From Spirosoma sp. SC4-14 (GTDB lineage Bacteria > Bacteroidota > Bacteroidia > Cytophagales > Spirosomataceae), in the NCBI RefSeq assembly GCF_037201965.1, contig NZ_CP147518.1:5759001-5823000 (forward strand): DNA of 64,000 nucleotides, read 5' to 3'. A program made the translations under genes and the position numbers. Below are positions 32,459 through 41,368 of this stretch, piece by piece. The notes under the pieces are model-generated. The model did no database searches. It was not told the DNA's origin and saw only the letters and a program-made list of their open reading frames with translations. The first letter of the stretch is position 1. Each line of letters begins with the position of its first letter.

Positions 32459-33586
32459 TCAATCATTCCTTTTCAGATACTCACTTGGCGTTTGACCGGT
32501 GAAGCGTTTGAAGATCAGGTTGAAGGTCGATTTAGATTTGAAGCCAGCTTCCAGCGCCAGTCCCAGCAGATTCAGGTGCTTCATGGCGGGGTTGTTCATA
32601 TACGCTTTTACCTGCTCGACCCGGTATCGGTTGACGAAATTGTAGAAGTTATCGCCAATACCTTCATTAATCAATTGCGAGAGTACGCTTCGGCTAATGT
32701 GCAGTCGTTTTGCCAGATCGCTCAGGGTTAGTTCAGGATCGAGATAAGGTTTTTCATCGGCCATGTATTGCAGCAGGCGGTCGATGAGTTGTTGTTCCGG
32801 CTTTTTGGCGGGTGTTTCGGATGCTGGCTCTGGCAACACCTGCTGATTGCCGGTGATGGGCCTATTAAAAATTTCTTTCTGGAGAATGCCTTTGTAGCCC
32901 AGCGCAAAAATCGACAGCGAGAAAATGACCGCAATAGTCCGACCCGACCAGAACATAGTGCCATGATGAATCACATTAAGCAACATGAGCAGGAAAGTAA
33001 GGGTAATGGCCAGAAAAACCCCCATAAAAAACCGCACCCAGCCAATACTCACGTTTTCGGTATTCGACACTTCCTGCTCAATCAGTTTCTGGTAAGTCAG
33101 CCATCGTTTATGAATAAAAAACAGATAGGCAGAAAACTGAACAACCATACAAAACCAGAACACTCCCGAACTCCAGGACCGATGGCCATTCAGGTAATCA
33201 ATCAGCGGATTGGCTATCGAAAAATGGGTCAGAAATAAGGAGAAAAAGGCAGAAACAATACACGGAAACAGATGCGCCACTGTTTGAAAAGACAGCCTAA
33301 CCCGACGGCCGGTTAGTTCCTGGACATAAAACCAGAGCAACGGAGCGATCAGGAAAAAACTGGGATCGCCCAGCGCATACGATTTGATGGCGAAGTGCGT
33401 AATGACCCTGCCCGCAAACATCGTGTGCAGGACACTGAACGACATGGCCAGCAACAGCACCGACAGAAACCAATTAGCCCGGCTTCCACGAACGCTCTTG
33501 TTGTTTAGCAACAGAGTCACAAAAATCCCTTGTGCAATGCCTGCATATATGACAATTAAGGAAAGCTGTTCGAAGAGTGCTGCCAA
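32459..33586 (-). CDS. AraC family regulator with membrane N-terminal domain
   Basis: 375 aa. The N-terminal part (about 8-235) has seven probable membrane helices. The C-terminal AraC/XylS DNA-binding domain (about 275-372) has L-S-D-L-A-K-R-L-H-I-S-R-S-V-L-S-Q and the end F-K-R-F-T-G-Q-T-P-S-E-Y. Such membrane-bound AraC proteins sense extracellular cues directly. Only a TTG start at 33586 precedes the first helix; no nearby ATG exists. It sits upstream of the ABC exporter in the same direction, so local control of it is likely. Confidence 0.85.
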   Translation of the reverse strand: MAALFEQLSLIVIYAGIAQGIFVTLLLNNKSVRGSRANWFLSVLLLAMSFSVLHTMFAGRVITHFAIKSYALGDPSFFLIAPLLWFYVQELTGRRVRLSFQTVAHLFPCIVSAFFSLFLTHFSIANPLIDYLNGHRSWSSGVFWFCMVVQFSAYLFFIHKRWLTYQKLIEQEVSNTENVSIGWVRFFMGVFLAITLTFLLMLLNVIHHGTMFWSGRTIAVIFSLSIFALGYKGILQKEIFNRPITGNQQVLPEPASETPAKKPEQQLIDRLLQYMADEKPYLDPELTLSDLAKRLHISRSVLSQLINEGIGDNFYNFVNRYRVEQVKAYMNNPAMKHLNLLGLALEAGFKSKSTFNLIFKRFTGQTPSEYLKRND

Positions 33587-33770
33587 GCGAATGGTTATAT
33601 AAGCTGTTATAATTTGATGCTACAAGTTTACGACTTCTGCCCACAACCTGTTTCTGCCTGCGTAAGCCGTTGCCATCAAATCGCTAACGCAAACAACTGC
33701 TTAAGGTCTTCTTGCTATAAAAAATAAGGGCCGCCCCTTTCGAGACGCCCCTTAAGCCCCTGGTTCTTGC

Positions 33771-34655
33771 TTAAAAAGCAGCAGCAAATTCGCGGGCAAA
33801 ATCCTCCAGCTTTACCTTGCCTAAGACTGGCTTATGCTGGTTATAATCGTTCAGCAAATCTCCACTATGCAGGCTGGCTCCTAACTCTACAAAGCTGGCA
33901 ATTACGTGTGCAGGCAGTCCTCGCATTTCCATCCCCTCCTTCATTTGCTCACTGGTCAGAACAAGCCATTGTAAATCTGGCTTACCAATGGCGGCCCCCA
34001 ATCCCTGAGCAATCTCGCTAGCCGTACGCTCATCGCTGGCTACATACCGTATGGTTATGCCGGTAGCGGGTTTTAGCAACTCTTCCGCAGCCACAGCCGC
34101 TATATCCACAGGAGCAACAAGCACTATCAGATCATCACCGCCATAGTTGGTTCCGATGAAACCAGCGCTTTTAATCATGTCAGTAAATCCGAACAGATTA
34201 TAGTAGAAATAGCCCGCCCGCAGGTGCGTAATGGCTATGTTGCCGGGCAGCGTATTAAGAATGGTTTCGGCATGATGAGCACCGAGAATAAAGCCCGTGT
34301 CTTTATCCAGATGCGCCCCGTAGCTACTCAACAGAACCACCCGCTCCACTCCCGTCTGTGCAATTGCCCGTACGTAGTTGCCGGTAATTCGGCGGTAATA
34401 CGCTACCTGATCCGTTTCGGCAAAGTTGGGCGGTACCATCGCAAAAATAGCGTTGGCATCGGCATCGGCTAAGGCAGTGGTCAGAAAATTAACATCGTCT
34501 ACCGACCCAATGGCGGCCGTAGCGCCCAGAGCTTCAATGGCAGCCCGTTTTTCAGAATTACTGCTGATGACCGTTACCGAATGCCCTTTCGAGAGCAACT
34601 CCCAGGTCAATGGTTTACCAATATGGCCTAACGAACCCGTTACTACAATTTTCAT
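33771..34655 (-). CDS. NmrA-like NAD(P)-binding oxidoreductase
   Basis: 294 aa from ATG 34655. The Rossmann start M-K-I-V-V-T-G-S-L-G-H-I-G-K-P-L has the G-x-x-G-x-x-G motif of atypical SDRs. The rest matches the NmrA/NAD(P)H-azoreductase-like group, with the Y-x-x-x-K catalytic motif not evident. It may be a redox sensor or a quinone reductase. It lies next to an AraC gene transcribed in the same direction, 93 nt upstream, which may control it. Confidence 0.82.
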   Translation of the reverse strand: MKIVVTGSLGHIGKPLTWELLSKGHSVTVISSNSEKRAAIEALGATAAIGSVDDVNFLTTALADADANAIFAMVPPNFAETDQVAYYRRITGNYVRAIAQTGVERVVLLSSYGAHLDKDTGFILGAHHAETILNTLPGNIAITHLRAGYFYYNLFGFTDMIKSAGFIGTNYGGDDLIVLVAPVDIAAVAAEELLKPATGITIRYVASDERTASEIAQGLGAAIGKPDLQWLVLTSEQMKEGMEMRGLPAHVIASFVELGASLHSGDLLNDYNQHKPVLGKVKLEDFAREFAAAF

Positions 34656-34748
34656 TGTTATTTCGCTTTTGTTGTTACGCAAAAGTCGATACGCCAGACT
34701 TGGTTTCTGTAGTCAAATCTATGCTTGTTGTAGTCGTTTCGGTATGGA

Positions 34749-35666
34749 TCAATTGAACGATTGCCGAAATTCGAGTGGTGACAGATTGGTTTTGTTTCTG
34801 AATAATTTGCTGAACGACTGCGAATGCTCAAACCCCAATGTATAGGCAATTTCGCCGACCGACAAATCGGTTGTCGACAGTTTCTCCTTGGCTTTTTCGA
34901 TCAACTTATCATGAATGTGCTGCTGCGTACTTTGGCCGGTCAGTACTTTTAGCAGAGTGCTCAGATAATTGGGCGATACGTTTAATGTTTCAGCAATAAA
35001 CTGAACTGTGGGCAAGCCTTTCGTCACTAACTGATCGCTGTTGAAATAGTTGGCCAGCAGGCTCTCCAGTCGATCCAGAATCCGATGGTTCGCAATTTTT
35101 CGGGTGATAAACTGGCGATGATAAAACCGGTCCGAATACGTCAGCAGCAATTCCAGTTGGGCAATGATAACCCCCTGGCTAAATTGATCGATGGGCGAAT
35201 GATATTCCTGCTGAATATTCTGCATGATGTTGACAATGGTTATCTCTTCTTTTTCGGAAAGAAACAGTGCTTCATTGACTGAATAGTCGAAATACTCGTA
35301 TTGTTTGATGGTTTTGGCCAGCGATGTATTCCACAAAAAGTCGGGATGCACCAGCAACATCCAGCCAGACTGCTGCACGGGCGAGTCCTGGTCGACCTCA
35401 ATGCGAAGCACCTGACCCGGTGCCATAAAAAACATAACCCCTTCGTTGAAATCATATTCCTGTTGCCCATATTTCATTCGAACATTAGGATTCCGTTTCA
35501 GTGCGATGGAATAAAAATCCTTTACCAGCCCCGTTTCTTTTTCAAGAAAATGCGGCATGCTGGCCACGTCGATAACACTAATCTGTGGATGGTCGGGTTT
35601 GGGCAACCCTCTGGACTGGTGAAATTCAGCGATGGTCTTAAATCGGCGGGGTCCTGTGTCTGACAT
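34749..35666 (-). CDS. AraC family transcriptional regulator
   Basis: 305 aa, cytoplasmic. An N-terminal cupin-like sensor (about 20-170) is followed by a C-terminal AraC domain (about 200-303), with V-Q-F-I-A-E-T-L-N-V-S-P-N-Y-L-S-T-L and the late F-S-K-L-F-R-N-K-T-N-L-S-P-L-E-F-R. It belongs to the type often found beside short-chain oxidoreductase genes, here the NmrA-like gene and a DoxX gene on either side. Effector unknown. Confidence 0.88.
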   Translation of the reverse strand: MSDTGPRRFKTIAEFHQSRGLPKPDHPQISVIDVASMPHFLEKETGLVKDFYSIALKRNPNVRMKYGQQEYDFNEGVMFFMAPGQVLRIEVDQDSPVQQSGWMLLVHPDFLWNTSLAKTIKQYEYFDYSVNEALFLSEKEEITIVNIMQNIQQEYHSPIDQFSQGVIIAQLELLLTYSDRFYHRQFITRKIANHRILDRLESLLANYFNSDQLVTKGLPTVQFIAETLNVSPNYLSTLLKVLTGQSTQQHIHDKLIEKAKEKLSTTDLSVGEIAYTLGFEHSQSFSKLFRNKTNLSPLEFRQSFN

Positions 35667-35758
35667 GGTGCAACCTGTGAATTTGCTTTAAAATACAATA
35701 TTCTTCATTTCAGAACTCAGGCCTGTAGCCAAATCTATGCTTGTTGTAGCCATTTCGT

Positions 35759-36169
35759 TCATTCCGATGCAATCGGTGCTTTTGTAAATCGACCCCAGGC
35801 TATAAAAGCGGCCATACTAGCAAAAACAATATTGGCTCCAATGAGCGATGCTTCGCCCCGCATGATGTGAAAAATGCTGGCGCATAGCATAAGAACAAGT
35901 ATAGCCATCGCCGTTAGGGGCGTCAGGCCCGGCCGAATGCGAAGCAGCGAGGGCAACAGAAGCCCCATAGCTCCCAGAAAATCCACGATTCCGGTAAATT
36001 TAACCAGCCCCAGCGGCACCTGACCCGTCCAGGGCCACATGGCCGATAAACTGCCGATCGACTGAAACAACTTCATCCAGGCCGCCCAGACAAAACTGGC
36101 CGCTAAAATGAATTGCACAACCCATAGCGTTATATGTATCGTTCGTGAAGATTTCTGTTGATATTCCAT
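35759..36169 (-). CDS. DoxX family membrane protein
   Basis: 136 aa with four membrane helices filling most of the protein, as in the DoxX/DoxD-like group. Features: an early A-A-W-M-K-L-F, then P-L-G-L-V-K-F-T-G-I-V-D-F-L-G-A-M-G-L-L-L-P (the helix 2 signature). The role may be in redox or stress response at the membrane. It is divergent from an HxlR regulator with a 122-bp gap, a frequent pairing that suggests direct control. Confidence 0.85.
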   Translation of the reverse strand: MEYQQKSSRTIHITLWVVQFILAASFVWAAWMKLFQSIGSLSAMWPWTGQVPLGLVKFTGIVDFLGAMGLLLPSLLRIRPGLTPLTAMAILVLMLCASIFHIMRGEASLIGANIVFASMAAFIAWGRFTKAPIASE

Positions 36170-36291
36170 TCTGCCGTAATTTTTATGAATGGAACAAAAG
36201 TAGTTTGCGTTACTATAGGCAGGAAAGCACTATCCTGGCGGGATAGTACTAGCCAACAGGATAGTAACGCAGACCAGAAACAGGAAAAGAA

Positions 36292-36630
36292 ATGCTGAAC
36301 GGAGACAGATGCCCCAAAACAATGCTGTCGATTAAGGATGCGTTAGATGCGGTGGAAGGCAAATGGAAGTTGCTGATCCTATTCGCTCTCTCGTCGGGGC
36401 CCAAACGATTTACGCAGCTAGCCAAGGAAGTCAATGGAATCACCGATAAAACACTATCGAAGGAATTGAAAAGCCTGGAAGGAAATCAATTGGTGAAACG
36501 AGTCGTCTATGATACGTTCCCGCCAACCGTAGAATATTCCATCACGTCACACGGCATGTCGCTGGAGAAAGTAATCGAAGAACTACACTACTGGGGGTTA
36601 GCCCATCGGAAACTGATTATCGGGAAATGA
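36292..36630 (+). CDS. HxlR family winged-helix regulator
   Basis: 112 aa, one HxlR domain: C-P at the start (G-D-R-C-P-K-T), G-K-W-K-L-L-I-L-F-A-L, R-F-T-Q-L-A-K-E-V-N-G-I-T-D-K-T-L-S-K-E-L-K and the wing V-K-R-V-V-Y-D-T-F-P-P-T-V-E-Y. The Cys near residue 6 is the one that senses oxidants or electrophiles in family members. It is divergent from the DoxX gene and likely regulates it. Confidence 0.9.
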   Translation: MLNGDRCPKTMLSIKDALDAVEGKWKLLILFALSSGPKRFTQLAKEVNGITDKTLSKELKSLEGNQLVKRVVYDTFPPTVEYSITSHGMSLEKVIEELHYWGLAHRKLIIGK

Positions 36631-36698
36631 TTTTTCTTCCCTCAAGACTTCCTTAGTGAGAGGCCCAGCCGTATTGCTGATTTTAGGGGGTAAACGTC

Positions 36699-37472
36699 TC
36701 ACATTCCCATCATCGTTCTTAGATTCGGTTCGGTCAGTACACCTTTTTCTGTCACAAACCAGGCATTTCCTTCTTCCAGGGATGGAGGTTGAATAGCCAT
36801 AGCGACAACACTCGCGGCAACGTCTTCTTTCGTTTGGGGCAGGCTCATTCGGGCTTTAAAATCGCTCTCCGACATACCGCTATACGCAGCATAGGCCGGA
36901 ATAACAACATCGCCCACGCCGGTATCCTGCATCAGTCGAAATGGAGCAAGAGTCAGAAAACGCAACCCTAGTTTTAGCCGATTCGACGCTTCCTGAGCGT
37001 AGTTGGCAAGAAATAGCTGCGTTCGTTTTGAGCCTGCGTACCCTCCCGAAATGGGCGAACCAAACAATGCGGCTCCGCTGGCAATGAACACTACCAGCGT
37101 ATTGGGTTTAACGGGTGCATTAAGTGCATAATGGGCAATGAGAAAGGCAGCTTTTACATCTGTATTCCAATTTGTGCTGAATGTATCCCAGTCTAACTGT
37201 TGCAGAGGTTTATAGGGTGGCATTGCACCAGCGGCCAGCACAACAATATCTGGTTCATCCTGAAAAATGGCCGTAATGGTTGTTTCATCGGTAGCATCGG
37301 CCGACAGTGTTTGTATATCCGGCAACAAAGCGGCTACTTCTGCCAGCGACGTTTCATTTCGGCCAACGACTAACAGGGTAGCCCCTGCCTCGACCAATGC
37401 ATTAGCGATAGCTAGTCCCGTACCACGACTGCCACCGACTACTACTGCTTTTTTTCCATTTAGCTTTTTCAT
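36699..37472 (-). CDS. Short-chain dehydrogenase/reductase
   Basis: 257 aa from ATG 37472. Classical SDR fold: A-V-V-V-G-G-S-R-G-T-G-L-A-I-A cofactor loop, V-V-L-A-A-G-A in place of NNAG, Ser in I-A-S-G-A-A-L and Y-A-G-S-K-R as the Tyr-Lys pair. NADP is likely, from the Arg in V-V-G-R-N. Substrate unknown. It lies with an SRPBCC gene upstream in the same direction (72 nt). Confidence 0.88.
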   Translation of the reverse strand: MKKLNGKKAVVVGGSRGTGLAIANALVEAGATLLVVGRNETSLAEVAALLPDIQTLSADATDETTITAIFQDEPDIVVLAAGAMPPYKPLQQLDWDTFSTNWNTDVKAAFLIAHYALNAPVKPNTLVVFIASGAALFGSPISGGYAGSKRTQLFLANYAQEASNRLKLGLRFLTLAPFRLMQDTGVGDVVIPAYAAYSGMSESDFKARMSLPQTKEDVAASVVAMAIQPPSLEEGNAWFVTEKGVLTEPNLRTMMGM

Positions 37473-37544
37473 GGCACATTTTGATTGAGTGAATGAAGTG
37501 AATGAGAGATTGAGCTTGCGCCAGCAAATCACTCATTCAGTTAG

Positions 37545-38009
37545 TTAGTTAGCAGGTTGTCCTTCGCCTTTGGTAATCAGGTTGAACAGGCTGTTGCGGA
37601 TATAACCACCCCAGGCATTTGAGCACGCTCCATAGCATTCTATCTCAGGTTTTAATCCCTCATGTGTAAAACGAAGCTGGGTTTGTCCGCCTTTGTCGGT
37701 AATATCGAAAACAACCTGGGTACCTGTCCACTCGCTTTTGTCGCTGATAAAATTCAGACGGCTATCCGTAATGAGCCACACAACTTTTTGGGCAGGAACT
37801 ATCTCAACTACTTGCTGTCGGGAATAATGCACATCACCGAAACGTACCTCGAACACATCGTTCAGATGCTGAGAGTTTCCTTCCAGGTTCTCAGTCCACC
37901 AACCGCGTACGTTATTGATGGCATCGAATACAATGTCTGGGCTTTGGTCGGTCAGCAGAATGGTCGTAAAATCGGATGGAGTCATTAGCGTTGTCGTTTT
38001 TGTGTTCAT
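37545..38009 (-). CDS. SRPBCC / AHSA1 domain protein
   Basis: 154 aa from ATG 38009. A START-like SRPBCC fold: early S-P-D-I-V-F-D-A-I-N-N-V-R-G-W-W-T-E, then F-E-V-R-F-G-D-V-H, and late L-R-F-T-H-E-G-L-K-P with the C-terminal helix W-G-G-Y-I-R-N-S-L. It probably binds a hydrophobic ligand; the specific role is unknown. The divergent GlxA-like regulator 120 bp away may control it. Confidence 0.85.
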   Translation of the reverse strand: MNTKTTTLMTPSDFTTILLTDQSPDIVFDAINNVRGWWTENLEGNSQHLNDVFEVRFGDVHYSRQQVVEIVPAQKVVWLITDSRLNFISDKSEWTGTQVVFDITDKGGQTQLRFTHEGLKPEIECYGACSNAWGGYIRNSLFNLITKGEGQPAN

Positions 38010-38129
38010 CAACTATGTTTACGAAGGCAAAATTATTGTCTAAACCGGGATTTGAGAGGGTGTAAAATAGACTTTCTAACGGGTTGATCTGGACAAAATC
38101 AACCTTTATTTTTACAATAAAAAAAGGGC

Positions 38130-39110
38130 ATGAAACACATTACGATACTTGTCCCTGATGGCCAGAATAACCTGAGCAGCATTGTTGGGGCTTACGAATT
38201 GTTTACGGGAGCAAATGCCTACTGGAAGGCCTCTGGCCGGAATGATCTGTTTATGATCGAATTGGCGGGCATTTCGCCCACAATAGACTTCGAAGGCCAA
38301 TTGTTTACCGTGAAGCCACACACCCACATTGCAGCCATCGCCAAAACTAACCTCATTGTTATTCCGTCCCTGAATCATAATATGCATCAGGCAATGGAGA
38401 GCAACAGCCTGCTTATTGAGTGGATTGCCAGACATTATAAGCGCGGTGCCGAAATAGCCACTATCTGTACGGGTGCCTTTATGCTGGCATCGGCCGGTTT
38501 GCTGGACGGCCGGGCGTGCTCGACGCACTGGGCGGCAGTGGACACATTCCGGCAACTGTTTCCAACCGTGAATCTTCAGCCCGATCGGCTTATTACGGAC
38601 GAAAAAGGCATTTACACGAATGGGGGCGCGTACTCTTTCCTGAACCTGTTGATTTATCTGATCGAGAAATATTACGACCGGCAAACCGCCATTTACTGCT
38701 CTAAACTTTTCCAGATAGAGATTGACCGGCAAAGCCAGTCAGCCTTTGCCATCTTTACAGGCCAGAAACAGCATAGCGATGAAGTAATTAAAAAGGCTCA
38801 GGATTACATAGAAAGCAACCTTCAGGAGAAAATCTCCATCGACTACCTGTCAAATCTGTTCGCCGTAGGCCGACGGAACTTTGACCGACGCTTTATTAAA
38901 GCTACGGGCAATACACCCATTGAATATACCCAACGGGTTAAAATTGAATCGGCCAAAAAAGCGCTTGAATCCACCCGAAAAACCATCAATGAGGTAATGT
39001 ATGAGGTTGGCTATTCCGATGTTAAAGCGTTCCGTGAAGTGTTCCGAAAAATCACGGGTCTATCGCCCATAGAATACAAAACGAAATATAATAAAGAAGC
39101 GATGGTGTAA
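38130..39110 (+). CDS. GlxA-type AraC regulator with DJ-1/PfpI domain
   Basis: 326 aa. The N-terminal DJ-1/PfpI domain (about 1-190) has the nucleophile-elbow-like A-T-I-C-T-G-A-F-M-L-A, with the T-H-W loop downstream (A-C-S-T-H-W-A-A-V). The AraC domain occupies about 215-320, with I-D-Y-L-S-N-L-F-A-V-G-R-R-N-F-D-R-R-F and F-R-K-I-T-G-L-S-P-I-E-Y. Members regulate catabolic or stress genes. It is divergent from the SRPBCC gene. Confidence 0.92.
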   Translation: MKHITILVPDGQNNLSSIVGAYELFTGANAYWKASGRNDLFMIELAGISPTIDFEGQLFTVKPHTHIAAIAKTNLIVIPSLNHNMHQAMESNSLLIEWIARHYKRGAEIATICTGAFMLASAGLLDGRACSTHWAAVDTFRQLFPTVNLQPDRLITDEKGIYTNGGAYSFLNLLIYLIEKYYDRQTAIYCSKLFQIEIDRQSQSAFAIFTGQKQHSDEVIKKAQDYIESNLQEKISIDYLSNLFAVGRRNFDRRFIKATGNTPIEYTQRVKIESAKKALESTRKTINEVMYEVGYSDVKAFREVFRKITGLSPIEYKTKYNKEAMV

Positions 39111-39152
39111 AAATGGGCAACACCATTTCAACAAAATAGTGGTCGCGCTATG

Positions 39153-39584
39153 CTACATACCCGGCTTTTTGGCCGAACTAATCAGCGTAACGTCAACAAG
39201 CTCCAACGACTTAACCATATTGTTTACGGTCTCCTTGTATTTCTTGAAATGAGGTGTGGTTATATGCCGCTTATAGGCGGCTGTATCGGCATAAATTTCA
39301 AGGATTGTGATACTCGCCGGATCGTTTTTGTCGGCAACCGCATAATACGTCAATACACCGGGTTCAACGCGAACAGCCATAGTCATTTGCTCTTTTAAAG
39401 CAGCGTTGTACACTGCCAGTTGCGAAGGGTCTACTTTAATCTTTGCCAGTCTGACCATCTGCTTTTTTTCTTGTGCCATCGCTTTTTTACCAAAAGAAAC
39501 CGTCAGTAAAAGCAGTATTACAACTACAGTCAACAATTTGAGCAGATTGCGCTCACCTCTACACGCTGTTTTAGGCAATTCCAT
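39153..39584 (-). CDS. Secreted antibiotic-biosynthesis monooxygenase (ABM) domain protein
   Basis: 143 aa from ATG 39584. A hydrophobic segment (about 17-33) ending K-A-M-A-Q acts as signal peptide. An ABM ferredoxin-like domain (about 42-130) follows: V-R-L-A-K-I-K-V-D-P, then E-P-G-V-L-T-Y-Y-A-V and I-T-I-L-E-I-Y-A-D and the H-x-x-T-P-H-F-K-K-Y box. It is probably a periplasmic quinol or heme-type monooxygenase homologue; substrate unknown. Confidence 0.85.
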   Translation of the reverse strand: MELPKTACRGERNLLKLLTVVVILLLLTVSFGKKAMAQEKKQMVRLAKIKVDPSQLAVYNAALKEQMTMAVRVEPGVLTYYAVADKNDPASITILEIYADTAAYKRHITTPHFKKYKETVNNMVKSLELVDVTLISSAKKPGM

Positions 39585-39614
39585 ATACAAAACCGTTTGT
39601 CGATATTAATAACG

Positions 39615-41189
39615 TTAGCGCAGCAGCAGCCGTTCTTCTTCATGATCGAGGTAATAAAGATGCTTGCGAACAATGTCTTCGTCGAGGGTCATGGTGGTTC
39701 GGTTTTTTTCGATCAGCCACTGCCGTTGCCGATCCAGAATATGCCGGTACAGGTCCTTTACATGCTCACTTACATCGGGAGTTCCATTGGCAGATAATCG
39801 GTACGAATTTGTCTTGATCAGCTTTTTATAAGCAGGCTGGGCAAGTTCTTCTTCTGTCAGATGTTCCTGCATGTATTGCAGTGCCAGTTCGGCAAACTGT
39901 TTCTCAATGAAGGCATCTACCTTCTCCTCGGGCTTTGTGTAATCCAGCTCGGCGAACCCGAAATTCCGGATAAAGAAGGGTAACGTAAGGCCTTGTACAA
40001 CCAGCGTCAGAAAAATTACAACAAACGTAATGAACAGGATAAGGTCTCGCTGCGGGAAAGCGGTTCCGTTGCCCAGTTGAATGGGAATGGATAAGGCGGC
40101 AGCCAGCGAAACTACTCCCCGCATACCTGTCCAGCCCAGTAGCAAGGGCGTTTTCCAGCCCGGATTGCTCGTATCGGCCACGGTGATGAAGTTTCGCATA
40201 ACCAGCGTGGTAACGACAGCACCATAACAGGATAAAATTCGGACAATAACCAGAGCAACCGTAATCAGCACACCATAGCCAATGGCTTCCCGAATACTGG
40301 TGTCGCCTAAACCCGAAACAATCTGTGGCAGATCGAGCCCAATCAGAATAAACACAAGGCCGTTCAGTATGAATGAGATAGTACTCCAGAAATTATAACC
40401 CCGAATTCGGGCCTGGCCGCTTAAAAAACCGAATCGGTGGTAAGACATCAGCAACCCACCACTTACGGTTGCCAGCACGCCCGAACTATGTGCTTCTTCG
40501 GCCGCAATGTACATGGCATACGGTCCAAGAATAGACAGTACCTGATGAATATCGACATTGTCGGGGAGCACTTTATGAATCTTCATAAACAGCCAGCCAA
40601 CCAGCAGGCCAATACCCACACCGCCAACTACCATCCACAAAAAACTCAACAGGGCATCCTGCACAACAAACTTACCGGTTGAAACAGCAATTACGGCAAA
40701 CTGAAAGATAATCAGCGAAGACGCATCGTTGAGCAGGCTTTCCCCCTCCAGAATCGACGACAACCGCCTGGGCACCTTAACAAACTTCATGATGGCCCCT
40801 GCGCTCACTGCGTCTGGTGGCGACACAATACCGCCCAGCAAAAAGCCCAGCGCCAGTGTAAAGCCAGGAATAAAATGATAGGCAATCAGCGAAACACTCA
40901 ACGCCGTTACGAAAACAACCAGAATGGCAAATGAAAGGATAATCCGTCGCCACTTCCAAAGCTCTTTCCAGGATGTCGACCAGGCGGCTTCATACAGCAG
41001 CGGAGGTAAAAAGATAATGAAGATCAGCTCTGGGTCCATGTCGAGTACCGGGATACCTGGAATCAAACTAATGACCAACCCTGCCATAACCAGCAATACC
41101 GGATACGCTACTTTAATTCGTTGTGCCAGAATGATCAGCAGCACCATGACTAGTGTTGTTCCCAGATAAAACGTAACCTGTTCAATCAT
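39615..41189 (-). CDS. Na+/H+ antiporter, CPA1 (NhaP-like)
   Basis: 524 aa from ATG 41189. Twelve or so membrane helices (1-400) are followed by a cytoplasmic tail of about 120 residues. CPA1 motifs: L-P-P-L-L-Y-E-A-A-W, G-G-I-V-S-P-P-D-A-V-S-A, G-E-S-L-L-N-D-A-S-S and G-W-T-G-M-R-G-V-V-S-L-A-A-A. N-D in the L-N-D-A box marks an electroneutral exchanger. Role: sodium and pH homeostasis. The charged C-terminal tail resembles that of plant and bacterial NhaP regulators. Confidence 0.9.
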   Translation of the reverse strand: MIEQVTFYLGTTLVMVLLIILAQRIKVAYPVLLVMAGLVISLIPGIPVLDMDPELIFIIFLPPLLYEAAWSTSWKELWKWRRIILSFAILVVFVTALSVSLIAYHFIPGFTLALGFLLGGIVSPPDAVSAGAIMKFVKVPRRLSSILEGESLLNDASSLIIFQFAVIAVSTGKFVVQDALLSFLWMVVGGVGIGLLVGWLFMKIHKVLPDNVDIHQVLSILGPYAMYIAAEEAHSSGVLATVSGGLLMSYHRFGFLSGQARIRGYNFWSTISFILNGLVFILIGLDLPQIVSGLGDTSIREAIGYGVLITVALVIVRILSCYGAVVTTLVMRNFITVADTSNPGWKTPLLLGWTGMRGVVSLAAALSIPIQLGNGTAFPQRDLILFITFVVIFLTLVVQGLTLPFFIRNFGFAELDYTKPEEKVDAFIEKQFAELALQYMQEHLTEEELAQPAYKKLIKTNSYRLSANGTPDVSEHVKDLYRHILDRQRQWLIEKNRTTMTLDEDIVRKHLYYLDHEEERLLLR

Positions 41190-41269
41190 TGTCAAAGAAG
41201 TAGAATATGACTATCCCCAAAGCAGGTACCAAGGCTGCTTCCGCTTTCCAATATATTGATTTTTGGCTT

Positions 41270-41362
41270 ACAAAGGCATAGGGCAAGGGGCGAAGGGTAT
41301 AAGGTCAGAAGTCAGAGAAACACATCAACTATCCAAATCCTTTACCCCTTGCCCTATGCCCA
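41270..41362. repeat. Imperfect inverted repeat between tandem genes
   Basis: GGCATAGGGCAAGGGG-like sequence (about 41275-41297) and CCCCTTGCCCTATGC (about 41345-41361) face each other across a 50-nt spacer. It sits just past the end of the GH43 gene (stop at 41369) in the gap before the antiporter gene. Confidence 0.5.
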
Positions 41363-41368
41363 ACACCC

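Noticed and set aside
32380-32460. Repeated ATTGAGTGATTGA units upstream of the ABC genes
   Set aside because: Short, low-complexity repeats around an inverted pair that fits a plain terminator or spacer; nothing further can be said.
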